From Mycolicibacterium sarraceniae (lineage in GTDB: Bacteria > Actinomycetota > Actinomycetes > Mycobacteriales > Mycobacteriaceae): a DNA stretch of 64,000 nt. Numbering within the stretch: the first letter of the stretch is position 1; each line of letters starts with the position of its first letter. A model generated the notes under the pieces. It had not been told where the DNA came from. It saw only the letters and a program-made list of their open reading frames with translations, and did no database searches. The position numbers and the translations under genes were made by a program. Positions 12,129 to 19,610 of this stretch are shown piece by piece. The DNA lies in contig NZ_AP022595.1 in the NCBI RefSeq assembly GCF_010731875.1, positions 2,976,001 to 3,040,000 of the forward strand, written 5' to 3'.

Positions 12129-12896
12129 GTGCGAATCACCATTCTTGGTTGCTCTGGCAGTGTTGTCGGGCCTGATTCGCCGGCGTCCGGGTACCTGCTG
12201 ACTGCTCCGGACACACCACCGTTGGTTCTCGATTTCGGCGGCGGGGTGCTCGGCGCGTTGCAGCGCTACGCCGACCCCAACGACGTCCACGTTCTGCTGT
12301 CGCATCTTCATGCCGATCACTGCCTGGATCTGCCCGGCCTGTTCGTGTGGCGCCGTTACCACCCGAACCCGGCCAAGGGTCGCGCAGTGATGTATGGCCC
12401 CAGCGACACGTGGAGTCGACTGGCCGCGGCGTCCTCGCCGATGGGTGGCGAGCTCGACGACTTCTCCGACATCTTCGAGATCCATCACTGGCAGGACAAA
12501 CAGCCGGTGCAATTCGGCGCGCTGAAGGTGCTGCCGCGCTTGGTGACGCATCCGACCGAGTCATTCGGCATGCGGATCACCGATCCGAGCGGTGCCACTC
12601 TGGTCTACAGCGGCGATACCGGCGTCTGCGATTCGCTCGTCGAGTTGGCCAGCGGTGCAGACGTTTTCCTCTGTGAGGCGTCCTGGACCCACGCGCCGGA
12701 CCGTCCGCCGCATCTACATCTGTCTGGCACCGAGGCAGGTCAGATGGCCAAGCGTGCCGGCGTCGGCGAACTGTTGCTGACCCACATCCCGCCCTGGACC
12801 TCCCGCGAGGACGTCATCAGCGAGGCCAAGGCCGCGTTCGACGGGCCCGTGCATGCCGTGGTGTGCGGCGAGACCATTGAGGTCCATCGGCACTGA
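12129..12896 (+). CDS. Metallo-beta-lactamase-fold hydrolase, Rv1339-like cyclic nucleotide phosphodiesterase
   Basis: An MBL-fold enzyme of 255 residues. The metal site is LLSHLHADHCLDLPG (HxHxDH), with further ligands in THPTESFGMR, VYSGDTGVCD and LLLTHIPPW. The N-terminal MRITILGCSGSV and its gene position between murI and rphA match Rv1339, which has been reported as an atypical cAMP phosphodiesterase; that activity is transferred by family, not shown here. The GTG at 12129 is the only start keeping the first beta strand complete; 63 bp separate it from murI. Confidence 0.88.
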   Translation: MRITILGCSGSVVGPDSPASGYLLTAPDTPPLVLDFGGGVLGALQRYADPNDVHVLLSHLHADHCLDLPGLFVWRRYHPNPAKGRAVMYGPSDTWSRLAAASSPMGGELDDFSDIFEIHHWQDKQPVQFGALKVLPRLVTHPTESFGMRITDPSGATLVYSGDTGVCDSLVELASGADVFLCEASWTHAPDRPPHLHLSGTEAGQMAKRAGVGELLLTHIPPWTSREDVISEAKAAFDGPVHAVVCGETIEVHRH

Positions 12897-12918
12897 CACG
12901 CTCCGCTAGGGTTGCGAC

Positions 12919-13698
12919 GTGTCCCGACGACAAGACGGCAGGCTTGACGACGAGCTGCGGCCGGTCACCATTACCCGCGGCTTTACCTCCAACCCGGCCG
13001 GCTCGGTCCTGATCACCTTTGGCGAAACCCGGGTGATGTGCACGGCCAGCGTCACCGACGGTGTGCCGCGCTGGCGCAAGGGTTCGGGGCAGGGCTGGCT
13101 CACCGCCGAGTACGCGATGCTGCCCGGCGCTACCCACACCCGCTCGGATCGGGAATCGGTAAAGGGTCGCCTCGGCGGACGCACCCAAGAGATCAGCCGG
13201 CTGGTCGGCCGCTCGTTGCGGGCGTGCATCGACCTGGCCGCGCTCGGCGAGAACACGATCGCCATCGACTGCGATGTGTTGCAGGCCGATGGCGGAACCA
13301 GGACCGCGGCGATCACCGGCGCCTATGTCGCGCTCTCCGATGCCGTCACCTATCTGGCTGCGCTCGGCAAGCTGTCCGACCCGCGCCCATTGTCGTGTGC
13401 GATCGCCGCGGTCAGCGTCGGTGTGGTCGACGGCCGGGTGCGCGTTGACCTTCCCTACGAAGAGGATTCGCGCGCCGAGGTCGATATGAACGTCGTCGCC
13501 ACCGACACCGGAACGCTCGTCGAGATCCAGGGCACCGGTGAGGGTGCGACCTTCCCACGCTCGACGCTGGACAAGATGCTCGACGCGGCGCTTGCATCAT
13601 GCGAGACGCTGTTCGCCGTCCAGCGCGAAGCGCTGGAACTGCCCTATCCCGGAGTGCTGCCGGAAGGCCCGCCGTCGAAGAAGGCGTTCGGGTCCTGA
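12919..13698 (+). CDS. rph: Ribonuclease PH
   Basis: Phosphorolytic 3'-5' exoribonuclease that trims tRNA 3' ends. Recognised from [47 protein letters not shown] and [16 protein letters not shown], and the [19 protein letters not shown] phosphate-binding stretch. The length of 259 aa is standard. GTG start at 12919, 22 bp after the MBL gene. Its stop overlaps the start of the rdgB homologue (CTGA), so the two are translationally coupled. Confidence 0.95.
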   Translation: MSRRQDGRLDDELRPVTITRGFTSNPAGSVLITFGETRVMCTASVTDGVPRWRKGSGQGWLTAEYAMLPGATHTRSDRESVKGRLGGRTQEISRLVGRSLRACIDLAALGENTIAIDCDVLQADGGTRTAAITGAYVALSDAVTYLAALGKLSDPRPLSCAIAAVSVGVVDGRVRVDLPYEEDSRAEVDMNVVATDTGTLVEIQGTGEGATFPRSTLDKMLDAALASCETLFAVQREALELPYPGVLPEGPPSKKAFGS

Positions 13699-14306
13699 GC
13701 CAACTTCTGGTCGCCAGCCGCAACCCGAAGAAGCTGGCCGAGCTGCGCCGGGTGCTCGATGCCGCCGGACTGTCCGGGCTCACGCTCGTCTCACTCGATG
13801 ATGTGCCGCCCTTCGAGGAGGCTCCCGAGACCGGGGCCACCTTCGAGGAGAACGCGTTGGCCAAGGCACGTGACGGCTATGCCGCCACCGGTCTGCCGAC
13901 CGTCGCCGATGACTCCGGGATCGCGGTCGACGCCCTCAACGGAATGCCGGGGGTGCTGTCGGCGCGCTGGGCCGGCGTGCACGGTGAGGACACCGCCAAC
14001 AACGACCTGCTGTTGGCCCAATTGCGCGACGTGCCCGACGAGCGGCGGACGGCGGCGTTCGTCTCCGCGTGCGCACTCGTCTACGGTCCCGGTCACGCTG
14101 ACCATGCCGTCGTACGCGGCGAGTGGCCGGGCGTGCTCGCTCGCGAACCACGAGGCGAGGGCGGCTTCGGCTATGACCCGTTGTTCGTCCCGGAGGGGGG
14201 GACTCGCAGCGCCGCGCAGCTCAGCGCGGCGGAGAAGGACGCGGCGTCACATCGTGGTCGGGCGCTGGCGCTGCTGATCCCGGCGCTGCGTGCGCTGGCC
14301 AGGTGA
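13695..14306 (+). CDS. rdgB: RdgB/HAM1 family non-canonical purine NTP pyrophosphatase
   Basis: Hydrolyses ITP, dITP and XTP to keep damaged purines out of nucleic acids. Family motifs: [18 protein letters not shown] (SxNxxK-type NTP site), [39 protein letters not shown] and ASHRGRAL. The first codon is unclear: no ATG, GTG or TTG occurs in frame next to the conserved N-terminus. CTG at 13695, which overlaps the rph stop as CTGA, is the most economical start (Leu-Ser-Gln-Leu-Leu...). The alternative is an in-frame ATG at 13599 inside rph, adding 32 unconserved residues. Family assignment firm, start uncertain. Confidence 0.88.
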   Translation: MSQLLVASRNPKKLAELRRVLDAAGLSGLTLVSLDDVPPFEEAPETGATFEENALAKARDGYAATGLPTVADDSGIAVDALNGMPGVLSARWAGVHGEDTANNDLLLAQLRDVPDERRTAAFVSACALVYGPGHADHAVVRGEWPGVLAREPRGEGGFGYDPLFVPEGGTRSAAQLSAAEKDAASHRGRALALLIPALRALAR

Positions 14307-14308
14307 GT

Positions 14309-14327
14309 ACTAGCAAATTTTGCTAGT
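14309..14327. promoter_or_regulatory. Perfect 9-bp inverted repeat, probable operator of the MFS gene
   Basis: ACTAGCAAA-T-TTTGCTAGT, a perfect palindrome lying 26 bp upstream of the MFS transporter start and just after the rdgB stop. The position and length suit a TetR- or MarR-type dimer site. No regulator gene lies next to it. Confidence 0.55.
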
Positions 14328-14353
14328 GCATCTAACTGTGTCATGATGCCGAG

Positions 14354-15802
14354 ATGGGTCGTCATGCGGTCCGGGTGGCGCACCCCGGTGTTCTGATCGC
14401 CGTGCTGGCGGCTGCCGGTATCAGCGTGTCGCTGATGCAGACGCTGATGATCCCGCTGATCCCCGAGCTGCCGACGCTGCTGCACACCAGCCCGGCGAAT
14501 GCCTCGTGGGCGATCACAGTGACGCTGCTGACCGCGGCGGTGACCACCCCGGTATTCGGCCGGCTTGGTGATATGTACGGCCCCAAGCCGATGCTCATCG
14601 TCTGCGCGGCAACCCTGACCGCTGGCTCGCTGATCGCCGCGATGACCACCTCACTGCTGCCGTTCATCATCGGCCGTGGACTGCAAGGCTTCGGCATCCC
14701 GATCATCCCGCTCGCTATCAGTGTGTTGCGGGCCGCGATACCGGCCGACCGAGTCGGCTCGGCCATGGGCTTGATCAGTTCGTCTTTGGGGGTCGGTGGC
14801 GCGCTGGGGCTCCCGCTGTCGGCGGTGATCGCCCAAAAGACCGACTGGCACGTATTGTTTTGGGGCGCAAGCGCTCTCGGCATGATGGCGATGCTGCTGT
14901 TCTTTTTCCTGGTGCCCAACATTCCGGCGACCTCGGCCGACCCATTCGACCCGCTGGGCTTCGTATTGCTCACCACCGGGTTGGTGACCCTGCTCCTGCC
15001 GATCACCAAGGGTTCGACCTGGGGGTGGACGAGTTCGACGACGCTGTCGCTGTTCGGCGTGTCCGTCGTGGTGTTCGCCGTCTTCGCCCGTTGGCAGTTT
15101 CGAACGGCCTCGCCGATGGTTGATCTGCGGACGACGCTGCGCCGTCCGGTCTTGACCACCAACATTGCGGCGATCTTGGTGTGCTTTTCGATGTTTGCGC
15201 TTTCCTTGGTCGCTCCGCAGCTGCTCGAGCTACCGAAGGGGACCGGATACGGCTTGGGACAGTCCATGTTGCAGGCGGGTCTGTGGATGGCACCCGGTGG
15301 TCTGGCGATGATGGTCGCGTCCCCCCTTGCGGCGCGGGTGGCCGGCCGCCGCGGCGCGAAGTTCACGTTGGTGTGTGGTGCGGCGATTATTGCGGCCGCC
15401 TACCTGGGCGCGCTGTGGGGACTCGGCAGTCCGGTGGCGGTGATGGTCGTCAACATCGTCATCAGCCTCGGGGTGGGCTTCGCGTATTCGTCGTTGCCGG
15501 CGCTCATCAACGCCGCGGTGCCGATATCTGAGACGGCGGCCGCCAATGGAATCAACGCTCTCGCTCGGTCGCTGGGCACATCGATATCCAGTGCGGTGAT
15601 CGGTGTGGTGCTCGCGACAATGACGATCACTTACGCCGGGCACGTCATGCCGTCGCTGCAGGGTCTGCGGATCGCATTGCTCATCTCCGCTGGGGTCGCG
15701 GCACTGGCCGCGGTGATCGCGATGACGCTGCCGGCTGCGGACGCTGCCGCCATCGAGGAGTGGTCCTCCGAGGAACTCGAGCTCGAGGCCGATCCGGTCT
15801 AG
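14354..15802 (+). CDS. MFS transporter, DHA2-like (about 14 transmembrane segments)
   Basis: A 482-residue polytopic membrane protein of the major facilitator superfamily, probably a proton-driven exporter of small molecules. The loop 2-3 signature is GRLGDMYGPKPML (GxLaDrxGxkxxl type), and motif C-like GLISSSLGVGGALGLPLSAVI occurs in segment 5. Export substrate cannot be read from the sequence. It is inserted between the rdgB and DUF3817 homologues relative to M. tuberculosis, with its own palindromic operator candidate upstream. The acidic tail (EEWSSEELELEADPV) is cytoplasmic. Its stop overlaps the converging DUF3817 stop at CTAG. Confidence 0.85.
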   Translation: MGRHAVRVAHPGVLIAVLAAAGISVSLMQTLMIPLIPELPTLLHTSPANASWAITVTLLTAAVTTPVFGRLGDMYGPKPMLIVCAATLTAGSLIAAMTTSLLPFIIGRGLQGFGIPIIPLAISVLRAAIPADRVGSAMGLISSSLGVGGALGLPLSAVIAQKTDWHVLFWGASALGMMAMLLFFFLVPNIPATSADPFDPLGFVLLTTGLVTLLLPITKGSTWGWTSSTTLSLFGVSVVVFAVFARWQFRTASPMVDLRTTLRRPVLTTNIAAILVCFSMFALSLVAPQLLELPKGTGYGLGQSMLQAGLWMAPGGLAMMVASPLAARVAGRRGAKFTLVCGAAIIAAAYLGALWGLGSPVAVMVVNIVISLGVGFAYSSLPALINAAVPISETAAANGINALARSLGTSISSAVIGVVLATMTITYAGHVMPSLQGLRIALLISAGVAALAAVIAMTLPAADAAAIEEWSSEELELEADPV

Positions 15803-16152
15803 AGGTTGAAGCGGGTCTTGAGCTCCCGGGTCTGAACCTGCTCGACGATGATGCCCAGCAGCGGGATGGTGCCGGCCAGCAGGACGCCGATGGTCTTGGC
15901 GATCGGCCAGCGCACCTTTACCGCCAGGTTTGCGGTGAACAGCAGATACACGAAGTAGACCCAGCCGTGCACCACGCCGATCCAGGTGGGTGGGTCGTCG
16001 ACTTTCACGATGTACTTCATCACCATCTCGTAGCAGAGCGCGATCAGCCAGAGGCCGGTGGTCCAGGCCAGGACCCGGTAGCCGAGGAGGGCTTTGCGGA
16101 TCGTCTCGTTCGGGACGCCCGTCTGGGCTTCGGGCGACTCGGGTGCACTCAT
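15799..16152 (-). CDS. DUF3817 family integral membrane protein (Rv1342c-like)
   Basis: A 117-residue protein with about three hydrophobic helices: GYRVLAWTTGLWLIALCYEM, WIGVVHGWVYFVYLLFTANL and TIGVLLAGTIPLLGIIVEQV. This is the DUF3817 pattern, found downstream of lprD in mycobacteria. Function unknown. The start ATG at 16152 overlaps the lprD stop by 4 bp, so the pair is an operon; the stop codon shares CTAG with the converging MFS gene. Confidence 0.88.
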   Translation of the reverse strand: MSAPESPEAQTGVPNETIRKALLGYRVLAWTTGLWLIALCYEMVMKYIVKVDDPPTWIGVVHGWVYFVYLLFTANLAVKVRWPIAKTIGVLLAGTIPLLGIIVEQVQTRELKTRFNL

Positions 16153-16559
16153 GCGGTGGTCCTGTTCTGATCTTCGTGGGTCTTGCTCGTCAGGTCGGTC
16201 TGGTCGGCCTGGGCCAGCTCGGCTAGGTAGGAGTTGTATTCGCGCATTACGGGGTCGACGTCAGTGGAACCGGCGTGGGCCGTTGGTCGTTCGGGCAGCA
16301 GTCCGGCGGGGATCTCGGTGACGGTGTCGGCCGCCGGTGCAGCCTCGGACGGGGCTTCTTCGTAACGGATGAACTTGCGGTAGGCGTACACGCAGAAGCC
16401 GGCGAACATTGGCCACTGCAGGGCGTAGCCCAGGTTCTGGAAGCTGCCCGAGTTCGACTCGAATCGGCTCCACTGCCACCAGCCCAGCGCCAGGCAGGCG
16501 GTGGCGGCGATGATCACTCCGATGATCAGCGCGAACCGGTGCCGGCGCGTCGTGGACAC
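16149..16559 (-). CDS. lprD: LprD-like membrane/lipoprotein
   Basis: A 136-residue protein closely resembling Rv1343c (LprD): N-terminal export/anchor segment (FALIIGVIIAATACLALGWW), then QNLGYALQWPMFAGFCVYAY, a second hydrophobic stretch, a charged linker and a conserved tail YNSYLAELA. The lipobox-like ATAC could be acylated, although the second hydrophobic segment suggests a membrane protein rather than a classic lipoprotein. Function unknown. First gene of the lprD-DUF3817 pair. Confidence 0.85.
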   Translation of the reverse strand: MSTTRRHRFALIIGVIIAATACLALGWWQWSRFESNSGSFQNLGYALQWPMFAGFCVYAYRKFIRYEEAPSEAAPAADTVTEIPAGLLPERPTAHAGSTDVDPVMREYNSYLAELAQADQTDLTSKTHEDQNRTTA

Positions 16560-16590
16560 ACCACGACGGTACCGTGCCAGCGGTTATGGG

Positions 16591-17351
16591 TTAAACCGCG
16601 CGTGACGCCGCGCACTTCGGGCCGATGAATTCGTCGAGGCGTGCGGTGGCGGCCTTGCGGTAGATCGAGACGACGTATTTGGTCGACCGGGTCCACGGGA
16701 TGCCGAGTTGATGGAGGGTTGCGGTGAACAGGCCGAGGATATCGACTCGGAGTGGTTCGTGAAGTGGTAGCGGATGCTCTTCACGCCGCGGTCGTCGGCG
16801 ATGACGCGACAGCCGTCGCTGTGGATCAGGCCTCGGATGAAGTCTTCTGGTGCTTGGTCCACGAGTTCTTGCTGCCACGGTTCCAGCTTGATCAGCCTGC
16901 GGTGCTTCAGGCCGGGTCCGTGTTGGGGGAACAGGCATGGCCAATGTTTCGAGTAGAGGCACACGTTGACGCAACCTTTGGGGTGCGTGCCTAGCCAAGC
17001 GTGCTGTCCGGGCATCACCTCGTCGATGGCCGCGCGGCAGCTCTCGATGATGCCCGGGTATTTCTTGTCCAACGCGATTCGCAACCGCCAGACGCGGCCG
17101 GCTTTCGATATGCAGCCATCACCGAGGTAGAGGCCGAGCAGATATGTGTACGCCTTTACTGGGAACGTGTCGAAGTCGTGGACTGTCCCGCAGGGCGCGT
17201 CAGCCGTCGGGCGCCGAATCGTTGGCGTTGTCTGGTGGCGCCACTCCTTGATCGTCGCGCGGGGTATGCCCGTGCGACGAGCGATCTCGCAGTCGTTGAC
17301 ACCAGCGGCGATGAGCCGCCGTGCATTCGCGAATTCTTCATGCGAGCGGAT
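16591..17351 (-). pseudogene. Frameshifted HTH plus LAGLIDADG-like protein (homing-endonuclease-like regulator)
   Basis: Translating the minus strand from about 17351 gives RSHEEFANARRLIAAGV, an HTH (CEIARRTGIPRATIKEW), then YLLGLYLGDGCISKAG and FIRGLIHSDGCRV, two blocks resembling paired LAGLIDADG motifs. Near 16745-16752 the frame breaks: the upstream frame ends as NHSESISSAC, while the next frame continues as DILGLFTATLHQLGIPW to ARLDEFIGPKC and a TAA at 16591. One base is apparently missing. At the expected start the codon is ATC (17351) behind a good AGGAGG; no ATG/GTG/TTG is in frame, so initiation may also be damaged. It abuts the tRNA-Leu gene on the other strand. Sequencing error is possible. 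Confidence 0.7.
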
Positions 17352-17438
17352 AGCGCCAGCCCTCCTGCCTTGTGATCGACGCTAGGACTGACTACCGACA
17401 GATTCCGGAGTCGAGTTGGCGGTAGACTTGGCCGTCCT

Positions 17439-17522
17439 GCGGGCGTGGCGCAATTGGCTGACGCGATGGCTTTAGGTGCCATTGTTCGAAAGAACGTGGG
17501 GGTTCGAGTCCCCCCGCCCGCA
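17439..17522 (+). tRNA. tRNA-Leu (anticodon UAG)
   Basis: An 84-nt class II tRNA. The acceptor arms GCGGGCG and CGCCCGC pair perfectly, with discriminator A and no encoded CCA. The anticodon stem ATGGC/GCCAT encloses loop TTTAGGT, giving anticodon UAG for CUN leucine codons. A long variable arm (TTCG-AAA-type hairpin) and a T arm with GTTCGAGTC are present. A -10-like TAGACT lies 11 bp upstream. Confidence 0.95.
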
Positions 17523-17584
17523 CAATTTCACCCATGTGAGTGGCCCTTCGAGGCCTTCCCGCCGATGCCGAATAGTGTTCAGGC

Positions 17585-18466
17585 ATGACTACCGCAGCCA
17601 ATCAGCCAGCCGTTGTCGTGGGTATCGACGGATCGGACACCGCGCTCGGTGCTGCCCAGTGGGCCGCGGAGTTCGCCGCTAAACACGGGTCTGCGCTGAC
17701 GCTCGTGCACGCGATCCCCAAGCTGCACTGGGATTTCGCCAGCGCTGACGCACCCGCCGACCTCGACCGAGCCGCTCGCTCCGACGGAGTGCTGGCCGCG
17801 GCGGAGACAGCCGTGCGGTCGACGCATCCAGATCTCGCGATCCATCCGACAGCGGTCAAAGGTGCGGTCGCGACAACACTGGTGGACGCCTCGGATTCCG
17901 CCCGGCTTGTGGTGGTGGGCACGGGTGCGGCGGACCATCGCGCACTGGGCGGGCACGCCGTAAAGGTCGCCCATCGGGCGCTCTGCCCCGTCGTCGTCTG
18001 GCGGCAACCGGTCGCCAAGCGGACGGGCAAGCCGCTGCCCGTCGTCATCGGTGTCGATGAATCGGACCAGTCGACCCGCGCCCTCGCCGAGGCTTTCGAC
18101 ATCGCTGCCACGTTGCATGCACCGCTGACGGTGGTGCATATGTGGGAGATCGGCGCGGCGGTTGGCATGGGCGATCTCGGCGGTGAGGGGCCCATGGACT
18201 GGCAGCTGCTCGATCTGTTGCAGACCCAGCAGCGCCAACGGATGGACGCGTTGGTCGAACCGTTCGCCCGTAAGTACCGGAACGCCCACGTGAACAAGGT
18301 CTTTCAGGACATCAGCCCGGCAAAGGGGCTCACCGATCTGTCCCGGGAGGCCCAGCTGGTGGTCGTCGGCAGCCACGGCCGCGGGAAGCTCGCCGATTCG
18401 ATCTTCGGTTCGGTCAGCCAGAATCTGATCCATCACGCCGAATGCCCGGTGCTGGTGGTTCGGTAG
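17585..18466 (+). CDS. Universal stress protein family, tandem UspA domains
   Basis: A 293-residue protein made of two Usp domains (about 8-142 and 152-293). Each starts with a beta strand and VGIDGSD / IGVDESD. The second has a complete ATP-binding pattern, VVGSHGRGKLADSIFGSVS (G-2x-G-9x-G-S); in the first the equivalent GTGAADHRALGG is degenerate. Such double-domain proteins are common in mycobacteria, and several are controlled by DosR; no clear DosR box was found here. ATG 17585 is 62 bp after tRNA-Leu. Cytosolic, ATP-binding and stress-related by family. Confidence 0.9.
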   Translation: MTTAANQPAVVVGIDGSDTALGAAQWAAEFAAKHGSALTLVHAIPKLHWDFASADAPADLDRAARSDGVLAAAETAVRSTHPDLAIHPTAVKGAVATTLVDASDSARLVVVGTGAADHRALGGHAVKVAHRALCPVVVWRQPVAKRTGKPLPVVIGVDESDQSTRALAEAFDIAATLHAPLTVVHMWEIGAAVGMGDLGGEGPMDWQLLDLLQTQQRQRMDALVEPFARKYRNAHVNKVFQDISPAKGLTDLSREAQLVVVGSHGRGKLADSIFGSVSQNLIHHAECPVLVVR

Positions 18467-18499
18467 AGATGTGTCGTACGCCGGGGCTAGCGTCGGACC

Positions 18500-18847
18500 A
18501 TGGCACTCAAGACCGAGAACATCACATTCGACACCACCGATCCCGAAGGCCTCGCAGCATGGTGGGCACGCGCTCTTGACGGTGAGGTGACTCCCGTTGC
18601 CCCACCCTTCTTCGTCGTCGTCAGCCGTCCCGACGGTCCGGGCCTGGCCTTCCAGCAGGTCGAGGATCCGACACCGGGGAAGAACAAGGTCCACCTTGAT
18701 TTCTCCACCGATGATGTCGAGGGGGAAGTCGCGCGGTTGGTCGAGCTGGGTGCGACCGAAACCGCACGTAACAGCTGGGGTGACTTCGGTTGGGTGGTGC
18801 TCGCCGACCCCGACGGGAACGCGTTCTGCGTGGCACCGCGCGGCTAG
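18500..18847 (+). CDS. VOC (glyoxalase/bleomycin-resistance) family protein
   Basis: A 115-residue single-domain protein with the repeated beta-alpha-beta-beta-beta pattern of the vicinal oxygen chelate fold: ENITFDTTDPEGLAAWWARAL, then VHLDFSTDDVEGEVARLVELG and WVVLADPDGNAFCVAP. The DPDGNxFCV ending is typical. Possible metal ligands are His in VHLDF and an acidic residue near the end; the reaction cannot be predicted. ATG 18500 follows the Usp gene by 33 bp. The stop overlaps at CTAG with a small minus-strand ORF. Confidence 0.82.
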   Translation: MALKTENITFDTTDPEGLAAWWARALDGEVTPVAPPFFVVVSRPDGPGLAFQQVEDPTPGKNKVHLDFSTDDVEGEVARLVELGATETARNSWGDFGWVVLADPDGNAFCVAPRG

Positions 18848-19077
18848 CATCGACACTGCCCCCGCGCTGGTGAATACTGCTGGTTCCCAACGGTTTTGAC
18901 GTTGTCGAGCGACAACGTTCTTGACTTCCGCGCTGACCGATCGATATCGCCGGGTTCGATGACATCGATGTCTGTGGCCATGGCAACAGGTCCATGAACG
19001 GGGCATCGCCCTCTTGACGGCGCGCCGGACAGAACCTCGGCGGCAATCCGTTCGCCGTAGCGTAGGTTGTTCGACAT
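18844..19077 (-). CDS. Small hypothetical protein (77 aa)
   Basis: A 77-residue ORF with a credible N-terminus (MSNNLRYGERIAAEVLSGAP), a CPVHG element and a Cys-containing tail (GQCRC). It ends exactly on the CTAG shared with the converging VOC gene. The start (ATG 19077) has only a weak upstream purine tract. No family recognised. It could be spurious, but amino-acid usage looks coding and no alternative gene occupies the interval. Confidence 0.4.
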   Translation of the reverse strand: MSNNLRYGERIAAEVLSGAPSRGRCPVHGPVAMATDIDVIEPGDIDRSARKSRTLSLDNVKTVGNQQYSPARGQCRC

Positions 19078-19314
19078 ACATGACCTGCGTCACTGTCTCG
19101 CCCGCGTCGGCCGGATCTCACTATCACAACTCTGCAAATCTAATAGTTAATCTAACAATAGGACTCTAAGGTCGGTCTCAGGTACTTGTGCGAGATCGGA
19201 GCTACGGTAATCGAGTTGGGCAAAGTCGCATACGTCGTCTTCTTCGTAGCAGCGGCAGTGTGGCTGGCCCTGACAGCCGAAAGTGAATAGCACTGAGAGC
19301 GAGTGGCGACAACG
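19078..19314. other. AT-rich intergenic segment, probable promoter region
   Basis: Between the 77-aa minus ORF and the 53-aa plus ORF lies an AT-rich stretch (about 19120-19165), unusual in this GC-rich window and containing GTTA-ATC-TAAC (19146-19156). It could hold promoters for either direction. A 24-codon hydrophobic reading frame with a TTG start (19216-19290, KVAYVVFFVAAAVWLALTA) is visible, but too short to call a gene. Confidence 0.35.
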
Positions 19315-19476
19315 ATGAGCGAGTCCATCATGACTTCGGTCGACCTGATCCGCTACGCAATTGCCGATCAGATTCGTGAGCTCGGTGGCGACGCCGAGAT
19401 GATCGACCAGATTGCCATGTCGGCTGCCTACGCCGTGTTCATCGGTGCGGCTGCGGACTCGGCTCGTCCTCGCTAG
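19315..19476 (+). CDS. Small acidic hypothetical protein (53 aa)
   Basis: An ORF of 53 codons from ATG 19315 to TAG 19476, encoding a peptide with two amphipathic helices (TSVDLIRYAIADQIRELGG and EMIDQIAMSAAYAVFIGAAA). A purine-rich GAGCGAGTGG lies about 10 bases upstream. No family recognised. The regular helical composition argues for a real small protein, but there is no independent support. Confidence 0.4.
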   Translation: MSESIMTSVDLIRYAIADQIRELGGDAEMIDQIAMSAAYAVFIGAAADSARPR

Positions 19477-19610
19477 ACCCGCAGGTCTTCCACCGGTCTT
19501 ACCTGACCGATGGCTGCTGCCCCGCTAACTGGGTGCGGGATCTGAGCCAAAATCCCTGCCCGCCAAGTTTTACCGTTGAATAGCCCTCCGCCACGATCTG
19601 TGGGGGGCCA

